From positions 32,932-96,931 of the forward strand of contig NZ_POTC01000010.1 of assembly GCF_002906255.1 (NCBI RefSeq): a stretch of 64,000 nt of DNA, read 5' to 3'. Within the stretch, counting starts at the first letter, position 1; every line of letters begins with the position of its first letter. The stretch is from Novacetimonas maltaceti. Its GTDB lineage: Bacteria > Pseudomonadota > Alphaproteobacteria > Acetobacterales > Acetobacteraceae. The translations under genes were made by a program, and so were the position numbers. The notes beneath the pieces were generated by a model. The model ran no database searches, was not told where the DNA came from, and saw only the letters and a list, made by a program, of their open reading frames with translations. This document shows, piece by piece, positions 58,073 through 64,000 of the stretch.

Positions 58073-59059
58073 CTAGACCTGCCCGGACAGGGAATAGCCC
58101 GACACCACGCCATCCAGCATCGTATCAAGTCCATCGCGCAGCAGCGGGTCCACGCCGTGGGCGACATGGGCGCGGGCGCGTTTCTTGATGCTGTTGGCCA
58201 CGCGCAGGTTGATCGGCTGTGCCGTGCCCTCGCGCAGGACGGCCGCGACGGAGACCTGGCGTTCATGGGCCGTGCGTACCAGCAGGAAGGCGATGTGGTT
58301 CAGGATGTTGCCGAATTCGAAGCGGCCAAAGCGCGACCGGCAGCGCGTCATCTCGCCCAGCACCTCGATATAGCGGTCGATCACCGGGCGCGTGGTGTCG
58401 TGGCGGAAATGCAGGGTGTGGTATTTCGCCGCGCGGGCATGTTCGATGCGCGCATCCTCCCATTCACCCAGCACCTCGTTCCCCGTTTCGACCATGCTGT
58501 GCTGCGCGCGGGCGTCAAGGCAGGTGGACACGAAATCCCCATGCGCCGTCGCATCCCATGCCAGGGCCTTTGCCGCGCGGCCTTCGTGCAGGGCGAAGCG
58601 GAAGCGCCGCTGCCCGTCGATGCCATACAGGATGGACGTACCCCCCCGGCACAGCGGGTCGGTCCCCAGCACCATGATGTGCGATGGGTCGCCACGACGC
58701 ATGTGGTGCTGCCACGTCAGCACGTCGAACAGGCTTTCATCCTCCGCCACGCGGTCGATATGGGCGTGGATATGGGCCATGAAGCGCGTGGTGGGCATGC
58801 CCGCGACACGCGGGGCGGCAAAATCCATCCGCCACCAAGTCGCCGCGCGCAGCAGGTGAAAGGCCAGAGCGTTGCGCAACGTCACCAGCCCCTCGTCCAC
58901 GCCGACCTGTTCACACAGGGCCGAGACCACGCTGAAACGGTGTGTCAGCATGCTGACCTGCCGTGACATCGGCGTCCACGGGTTGAAATAGTCAACCAGG
59001 ACTTCCGGGCGGGAATGGGTCAGGTGCCAGATGGCCCGGGTGCAGTGGGTTTCGCGCAT
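58073..59059 (-). CDS. Hypothetical protein, 328 residues
   Basis: A soluble, mostly helical protein (MRETHCTRAIWHLTHSRPEV ...) rich in His, Arg and Trp. Recognisable local blocks are FAHI-type LTHRFSVVSALCEQ, HHMRRGDPSHIMVLGTDPLC and RFEFGNILNHIAFLLVRTAH. I know no family for it. No signal peptide or TM segment is seen. It is transcribed alone towards repeat family B. Confidence 0.7.
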   Translation of the reverse strand: MRETHCTRAIWHLTHSRPEVLVDYFNPWTPMSRQVSMLTHRFSVVSALCEQVGVDEGLVTLRNALAFHLLRAATWWRMDFAAPRVAGMPTTRFMAHIHAHIDRVAEDESLFDVLTWQHHMRRGDPSHIMVLGTDPLCRGGTSILYGIDGQRRFRFALHEGRAAKALAWDATAHGDFVSTCLDARAQHSMVETGNEVLGEWEDARIEHARAAKYHTLHFRHDTTRPVIDRYIEVLGEMTRCRSRFGRFEFGNILNHIAFLLVRTAHERQVSVAAVLREGTAQPINLRVANSIKKRARAHVAHGVDPLLRDGLDTMLDGVVSGYSLSGQV

Positions 59060-59759
59060 CGTAAGATCCTTCTTGGCCCAGAGGTTCTGTCTGGTGGGGT
59101 CTGATCCGGTGGGCAGGGAGGGTCGGTAGCCGGGTGGAGGCGATATGCCGGGTTTCGCATGGTCGCGATGGTGGGGGATGTGGCAGGTGGTGGTGTCCCG
59201 CGCGCAGGTGCGCCTGCCGCGGGGGGACCGGGGTCATGTGTGCGCGACGGATGGCGTCGCGGCCAGCATCGGTCGGGCGGGCGCCCGCGTAAAGCCTGAT
59301 GCCAGTTCAGGTTTATTGATAACCATTCTTAACATCAAGTTAAAAATAGGACAGGTCGCACTTTCCTGCATCCATGTGGCCAATGGATGGTCCGGGCCTG
59401 CCTGCCGGATATCCATGCGGGCAGCACGATCTTTCGTGATGTCATGCCTCACGTTCGCCTATGCGTGGCAGGCGGAGTGGGCGGCAATGGAGTGTTCCGA
59501 GGCCCCCTGGCGTAGTATATACGATCCGGGACCGTTGCCTTCTTGTTGGCAGGGCAATGGTTATACCATTGGCATGATGCCGGTTTTCAGGAAAAGCCCG
59601 TGTTCTTGGTGTTTTCTACTTCGGGTCTGGAAAAGTTCCGCCCCCGCGTGCGGCAGGCACTCCTGCAGGGGCTTGTGGTGACGCTTTTTTATCAGAAAGC
59701 CTTGAAAGACGCCGCCTTTTCAGGCCAGAAGGCGGCGGCAGGAAACCTTCATCCGTTTG
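59060..59759. other. Long intergenic region with repeat family B at its right end
   Basis: About 700 bases. Several overlapping short ORFs on both strands show no protein-like pattern. 59310-59355 is AT-rich (GATAACCATTCTTAACATCAA) and may be a promoter for the 58073-59059 gene. 59683-59755 is a family B relic (CGCTTTTTTATCAGAAAGC, GCCGCCTTTTCAGGCCAGAAGGCGGC). I see no RNA gene. Confidence 0.45.
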
Positions 59760-60680
59760 TTACGCCGTTCCCTGCCGCCGCAGGCGGCGCAGGACCAGTC
59801 GGTCAACTTCCACCAGTGCGCGCCCGACGATGGACGGGTCGGTATGCTTGGCGTCCAGCAGCGTCACGTCGCCGGCGGCCGACAGGGTGTGCATCCCGTC
59901 CGTGAACGGGGCGAAGGCGGCGGGCGCATGCAGGGGTTCGCCAGTGCGCGCTTCGAAATGCTGCGGCGTCAGGGTGGTGACATGCAGCGGCGTGATCGCC
60001 CCGCCATAGGTCCGGGCGCAGTCCTGCGTCGGCAGCACAAGGCCGTCCCCGGTCACGATGGGCGTGCCGCCGGGGCGCGTGCTGCGGATGTCGCGGCGCA
60101 CGGGATTGCCCGGATGCGGGTGCCATGGTCCCATCAGTCGGTCCGCCCATGCGACATGCAGCAGGCTGATGCGGTCGGTCGCGGAGTGTCCCCACGGGGC
60201 ATAGAACATCCACCACCGCCCCTCGTAAAAAATGGGGGAGGCATCGACGGCGGCGCCGGGAAATGCGAATTCGCGCACCGGTTCCCAGCGATAGGGGAAG
60301 TCGGTGGCGCGATACAGGTTCTGCCGCCCCGACCGGCCGGATTCGGGCATCATATAGAGCGTGCCGTCGGTATCACGCACGATCACGGGATAGGACAGGT
60401 GCCACGGCTCAACCAGGACGGGGCAGTGTTCAAGCATGTTCAGGGCGCGGTCGAACACGAACACGTCGATGCGCCCGATTTTCACCCGGTAATCATACGC
60501 CTCGGCAAAGACATGCAGGCGCCCGTCGTGCCAGACGCCGAACGGGTCGGCGATGAAGCGGAACGGGCCGGGATTGTCGATCCATGTGACCGGGTGCGCG
60601 CCCACGCCATCGCGCAGCACCTGCGCCATGGGGGCATCAATGAGGCCCGTGCGCCAGATATCGGTCCGTCCCAGTCCCAA
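59760..60680 (-). CDS. GINT1-like beta-propeller (glucosamine inositolphosphorylceramide transferase family)
   Basis: A 306-residue protein with blades typical of the N-terminal propeller seen in GINT1-type proteins: GPFRFIADPFGVWHDGRLHV, HLSYPVIVRDTDGTLYMMPE, AVDASPIFYEGRWWMFYAPW and HPGNPVRRDIRSTRPGG. The overall look is that of glycosyl hydrolase family 43/68-like five-bladed propellers. Bacterial stand-alone copies are annotated after the plant enzyme, but a real transferase role is unproven. It lies 12 bases downstream of an acyl-CoA dehydrogenase gene, so a lipid or surface-glycan role is possible. Confidence 0.7.
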   Translation of the reverse strand: MGLGRTDIWRTGLIDAPMAQVLRDGVGAHPVTWIDNPGPFRFIADPFGVWHDGRLHVFAEAYDYRVKIGRIDVFVFDRALNMLEHCPVLVEPWHLSYPVIVRDTDGTLYMMPESGRSGRQNLYRATDFPYRWEPVREFAFPGAAVDASPIFYEGRWWMFYAPWGHSATDRISLLHVAWADRLMGPWHPHPGNPVRRDIRSTRPGGTPIVTGDGLVLPTQDCARTYGGAITPLHVTTLTPQHFEARTGEPLHAPAAFAPFTDGMHTLSAAGDVTLLDAKHTDPSIVGRALVEVDRLVLRRLRRQGTA

Positions 60681-60692
60681 TGTCGTGTCCTT

Positions 60693-61847
60693 TCATGGGT
60701 GGTGCGCACGCGCCAGCGCCGTGCGTCCCGACAGCATCAGCGCGGTGTCGGATTGCGGGGTATGGATGCGCCCGCACAGGACATCGCGGTAATGGCGTTC
60801 AAGCGGGTTGTCCTGCGACAGTGCCGGATTGCCGATTGCCGCGATGGCGCGTTCGGTGGCGCGGATCGCATTTTCCGTCATGACATATTTCACCATGTTC
60901 GCATCGGCAAGGGTCAGCGTCCCGTCCTCCTCCCGCGCCAGCGCGTGCGACAGCAGCGCCGTGTTCGGCAGCAGCAGGGCCTCGATCTCGCCCAGCAGCA
61001 CCTCGAAGCGCGGCAGCGTCGCCAGCGGCTTTCCCAGGCCGGAGGGCACGCGCCCATGCAGGAACGACACCAGCCAGTCCCGCCCCGAACGCGCCACCGC
61101 GTCATACAGCGCCGCAATCACGATGGCATGCCAGATGGCGACAAAGCTGTCCTTTTCACGCCAGTCCTCCGGCGCGCGCAGGTCCGCGATCGCGTCATCA
61201 GGCAGGCGCACGTTGTCAAAGACGACCGTGTTGCTGCCGGTCGCGCGCATGCCCATCTGGTGCCATGTCCTCTCGATATGGATGCCCGGCGCGCGCATGT
61301 CCACCAGCACCTGCCCGGTGCGGAACGGCTCCTCCTCCGTGCTGACCCAGACCAGCCCCCAGCGCAGGGCGGTTGACCCGGTGGAATAGATCTTGGTCCC
61401 GTCCAGCCGCCATCCCTGTGCATCACGGCGGATGCGGGTCGCCGGCCGCCCCCCGCGTGACGGCGTGCCAAGGTCCGGCTCCACCCGCAGCGCATTGAGC
61501 AGCGCGCCCTCGCGCACCGCGCTTTCGCCCACCCTGCGGCGCAGCGCCTCGGGCCATGTGTCCGACGCGGCGATGGCGGCATGCTGCAGGTACTGCATCC
61601 CCACGATCAGCGCCGTGGACGGGTCCCCCTGCGCCAGCGTCGCAACGACGGTGACGATATCGCGCAGCGGGGCCGCCTGCCCGCCAAAGGCGCGCGGGAC
61701 GCTCAGCCCCAGCAGCCCGGCCTGCTGCAACTCGGCAAGGTTTTCGGTCGCGATCTCCCCGCTGCGGTCATGTGCGGGGGCACGGGTGGCGAAGCGCGCG
61801 GCAAGGGCGCGCAGTTCGGCCTGCGTGCAGGGAAGTGTCATGGTCAT
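60693..61847 (-). CDS. Acyl-CoA dehydrogenase family protein
   Basis: A 384-residue flavoprotein of the acyl-CoA dehydrogenase fold. It has an N-terminal helical domain (LAELQQAGLLGLSVPRAFGG), a middle beta domain (GWRLDGTKIYSTGSTALRWG, VFDNVRLPDDAI) and a C-terminal helical domain. The sequence is closer to SfnB/DszC-type flavin monooxygenases than to beta-oxidation enzymes, and I see no clear catalytic Glu. The substrate is unknown. It is probably co-transcribed with the GINT1-like gene. Confidence 0.82.
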   Translation of the reverse strand: MTMTLPCTQAELRALAARFATRAPAHDRSGEIATENLAELQQAGLLGLSVPRAFGGQAAPLRDIVTVVATLAQGDPSTALIVGMQYLQHAAIAASDTWPEALRRRVGESAVREGALLNALRVEPDLGTPSRGGRPATRIRRDAQGWRLDGTKIYSTGSTALRWGLVWVSTEEEPFRTGQVLVDMRAPGIHIERTWHQMGMRATGSNTVVFDNVRLPDDAIADLRAPEDWREKDSFVAIWHAIVIAALYDAVARSGRDWLVSFLHGRVPSGLGKPLATLPRFEVLLGEIEALLLPNTALLSHALAREEDGTLTLADANMVKYVMTENAIRATERAIAAIGNPALSQDNPLERHYRDVLCGRIHTPQSDTALMLSGRTALARAHHP

Positions 61848-61998
61848 TGCCCTGTGTCCGGTTCATGGGGTGCCCCCATGCTAGGGGGTGGCGGCACGGT
61901 TGGGCACCCTTTTCGCACGGTGGCCCGCAGGCGGTAACATCAGGGACGGCCGGGACGGTTTTTCGGGCGGTCCCGCCGGCCTGCCGGCCATGCCCGTG

Positions 61999-62490
61999 TC
62001 ACTTGAACCTGTTGGGCCTGCCATTGCCGTTGCTGGCGGCGGTAATCATGGCATTGTCGAGATAGATCATGCATTGCGTGTCGACCTGGGGGAAAAAGAC
62101 CTCGCAGAAGCCGTGCACGTTCGTCTCCGCCGCATCCTCATTGCCATCGACGACAACGGAATCGATGGAAAACATCTTTGTGCTCCCAAGGTCCTGCTTG
62201 GGCCTCAGTGCGACCGTTATCATGGATTTCCTTGTATCATCCATGAAGATGAGGGCCGTCTCATTGTCCACGAACTGGGTGTACAATGTTTCATCGCAGT
62301 TGAGGTTCGTGACTTTCGGGGGTTGCAGCAGCTTTACCTGGCACCCCCTGTTTTTCGCCAGCGTGACATTTGTCGCCTCTGGCATCTGGGCGGCGATCGC
62401 TGCTTTTTCTTCCCCGAATGTGGCGGCGCGGGCAAGGGCGGGGGACATTGAAATGCAGGCGCACAATACAAAAAATACTGGTGTCTTCAT
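61999..62490 (-). CDS. Secreted hypothetical protein with four cysteines
   Basis: A 163-residue protein with signal peptide MKTPVFFVLCACISMSPALA. The mature part has four cysteines (KNRGCQVK, TNLNCDET, HGFCEVFF, DTQCMIYL), suggesting two disulfides. I do not recognise it. Its GC content is lower than its neighbours, as are its surroundings, which may mean horizontal origin. AAGG is 11 bases before the ATG. Confidence 0.65.
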   Translation of the reverse strand: MKTPVFFVLCACISMSPALARAATFGEEKAAIAAQMPEATNVTLAKNRGCQVKLLQPPKVTNLNCDETLYTQFVDNETALIFMDDTRKSMITVALRPKQDLGSTKMFSIDSVVVDGNEDAAETNVHGFCEVFFPQVDTQCMIYLDNAMITAASNGNGRPNRFK

Positions 62491-62881
62491 AATACAGGCT
62501 GCCTTGAATATGGGGGTTTGCACGATGAGGGTCGGTGCATGACGGTAGTTGCGCCGGGGGTATCGGGTTTCATGGGGTAAATGTCCCTTTGCCGGCGAAA
62601 CTGTATGGAAGAAAACCGGGAATTTATGGTATTTTCCAATAATTTTATTTCCATGCCGCCTGTGTAACATAATGGAACATAGAACTGGGTGCAATGGCGC
62701 TTTTTATTGTTTCCGTAACGTGCCGGGATACCATGAAACCTGTCATGTTTTATTTTTACCCATGGGGCTGAACGCCCCTGTCGGGCCCGTGTATTTACAA
62801 TGGCGTTCGTGCTGCGATATCCGGTTGCACAGCGGCGCGGGCCTCCTTGCGGGGCCTGCGCCCCATTGGCAGGAGGCTTGA
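62491..62881. other. Intergenic region upstream of panB
   Basis: About 390 bases between two divergent genes, AT-rich around 62610-62720. It probably holds both promoters. I see no gene and no clear operator. Confidence 0.4.
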
Positions 62882-63697
62882 TTGAGTACCACCACACAGA
62901 CACGTCGCCGCACCATCCGTGACGTGGCCAAGGGCGAGGTGCCGGGCGTATGGCTGACGGCCTATACCGCGCCGATGGCGCAGCGGCTTGATGCGCATGT
63001 GGATGTCATGCTGGTGGGGGATTCCCTCGGCATGGTGGTCTATGGCCTGCCCAGCACGGTTGGCGTCACGGTGGACATGATGATCGCCCATGGTGCTGCG
63101 GTCATGCGCGGGTCGCGCCGGGCGCTGGTGGTGGTGGACATGCCGTTCGGGTCATACCAGGAATCCCCGGCGCAGGCCTTCCGCAATGCCGCGCGCATCA
63201 TGGCGGAGACGGGATGCGCCGCCGTCAAGCTTGAAGGCGGGGCGGAGATGGCCGAGACGGTGCGCTTCCTGACGCAGCGCGGGGTGCCGGTGTGCGGGCA
63301 TGTGGGCCTGATGCCGCAGGCGGTCAACGCGACGGGCGGTTTCCGCACGCAGGGGCGTGATGCGACACAGGCGGCGAAGGTCACGGCCGACGCCCACGCC
63401 ATTGCCGATGCCGGGGCGTTCGCCATCGTGATCGAGGGCACGGTCGAACCGGTGGCGCGCGCCATCACGCAGGAACTTGCGGTGCCGACCATCGGCATCG
63501 GCGCATCGGTGGCCTGCGACGGGCAGGTTCTGGTGGTTGACGACCTGATCGGTGCATTCGGCGATTTCACCCCCCGTTTCGTCCGCCGCTATGCCGAGGT
63601 GGGGGCAACGGTGGAGGACGCTGCCGCCCGCTATGCCGATGACGTGCGCAACCGCCGCTTCCCCACCGACGCGCAGTGCTTTGGAACCCGTGGCTGA
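62882..63697 (+). CDS. panB: 3-methyl-2-oxobutanoate hydroxymethyltransferase
   Basis: First step of pantothenate synthesis: methylene-THF plus 2-oxoisovalerate gives ketopantoate. The 271-residue protein has the family blocks [71 protein letters not shown] and [17 protein letters not shown] with the metal- and substrate-binding Asp/Glu residues. The start is TTG at 62882, with AGGAGG five bases upstream. panC is not adjacent in the window. Confidence 0.95.
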   Translation: MSTTTQTRRRTIRDVAKGEVPGVWLTAYTAPMAQRLDAHVDVMLVGDSLGMVVYGLPSTVGVTVDMMIAHGAAVMRGSRRALVVVDMPFGSYQESPAQAFRNAARIMAETGCAAVKLEGGAEMAETVRFLTQRGVPVCGHVGLMPQAVNATGGFRTQGRDATQAAKVTADAHAIADAGAFAIVIEGTVEPVARAITQELAVPTIGIGASVACDGQVLVVDDLIGAFGDFTPRFVRRYAEVGATVEDAAARYADDVRNRRFPTDAQCFGTRG

Positions 63698-63788
63698 GGA
63701 AGGATCGACGGGTGGGGGGAAGCATGCCATGCTGAGGCCTTGCTGAAGCAGAGACAGTGCGGTGCAGATCCTTCCCCCTTCCCCTGCC

Positions 63789-63875
63789 ATGGTGGATACG
63801 GCGCGAACGCCCGCGTTTGGCGCGCGTGAACTGCTGGCGTTCGGGGCGGGGGACCTGGCGTTCAACATCATCTGG
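63789..63875 (+). pseudogene. N-terminus of a GPH/MFS-type transporter interrupted by an IS
   Basis: Twenty-nine codons (MVDTARTPAFGARELLAFGA, GDLAFNIIW) match the conserved start of glycoside-pentoside-hexuronide cation symporters (L-A-x-G-x-G-D-x-A-x-N-x-x-W). The frame then runs into the IS and stops after eight more codons. The gene was therefore probably inactivated. A GTG 27 bases upstream is an alternative start. The rest of the gene should lie beyond the IS, outside the window. Confidence 0.65.
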
Positions 63876-64000
63876 AGGGTTCTAAAAACCCCCTGGTTTT
63901 GAGGTCTTCTGTATGATTCTATTTCTTCTGCGTTGATTGAGGGAATGGCGATATGAAGCAGCCTGGTTTTTTTGATGTTGAAGAGCGGCTTTCCCGGTTG
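63876..64000 (+). mobile_element. IS5-family insertion sequence, left end
   Basis: Sequence changes from the transporter start to GGGTTCTAAAAACCCCCTGG and an AT-rich leader, followed by a transposase gene. The boundary is approximate because the right end and target duplication lie outside the window. Confidence 0.75.
63953..64000 (+). CDS. IS5-family transposase, first 16 codons
   Basis: MKQPGFFDVEERLSRL is the characteristic start of a large group of IS5-family DDE transposases common in acetic acid bacteria and other alphaproteobacteria. The gene runs off the right edge. GAGGGAATGGCGAT precedes the ATG. Confidence 0.85.
   Translation, partial: MKQPGFFDVEERLSRL

Overview
The window is GC-rich alphaproteobacterial chromosome and most probably comes from an acetic acid bacterium of the Komagataeibacter/Gluconacetobacter group (Acetobacteraceae). 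This rests on the codon bias, on the GTG/TTG starts, on the gene set (TonB receptor, heme-PAS phosphodiesterase, KirBac channel, secreted beta-propellers), on two families of intergenic palindromic repeats, and on an IS5-family transposase start of the type common in acetic acid bacteria. Only one RNA gene is visible, a tRNA-Arg(CCG).

Layout. 1-155 is the start of a B12-binding radical SAM protein on the minus strand. 0.7-34.1 kb is ordinary housekeeping and accessory chromosome: SulP transporter, aroA, FUSC exporter, Rrf2-like regulator, MRJP-type beta-propeller, DUF1269 protein, TonB siderophore receptor, fumC, SMP-30 propeller, ABM/SDR pair, YidB-like protein, photolyase, KirBac-type channel, Lrp/AsnC-EamA divergent pair, SbmA/YddA-like ABC exporter, PAS-GGDEF-EAL protein, DUF2501 protein, and a minus-strand unit of zinc-finger gene - polA - SCO-like gene - peptide-type binding protein.

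34165-48048 is a 13.9-kb integrated element bounded by a 16-bp direct repeat that copies the 3' end of the tRNA-Arg(CCG) gene. It carries a tyrosine integrase, an AlpA-like regulator, a primase-like protein, a TOPRIM/DUF927 helicase-type replication protein, a HigBA toxin-antitoxin pair, an XRE regulator with a PBECR-like nuclease gene, an operon of six small unknown genes, and one gene surrounded by near-identical dyad operators. No capsid, tail or portal gene is visible, so it looks like a satellite or PICI-like island rather than a full prophage. Its non-coding DNA is unusually rich in structure: two GGTGTGACC iteron clusters in opposite orientation, nine CG-rich motifs, paired integrase-arm-like sites at both ends, and several perfect dyads.

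48.5-63.7 kb is chromosome again: a second DUF2501 paralogue, a zinc uptake operon (50-aa membrane ORF, znuC, znuB, znuA) behind a perfect Zur-type dyad, grxB, small hypothetical genes, a class A acid phosphatase with an altered active-site motif, a double AAA+ ATPase, a GINT1-like protein beside an acyl-CoA dehydrogenase, and panB. At the right edge a GPH/MFS-type transporter gene is cut after 29 codons by an IS5-family element whose transposase runs out of the window.

Convergent gene ends in the chromosome are almost always occupied by one of the two palindromic repeat families, which probably act as bidirectional terminators. These repeats are absent from the island.
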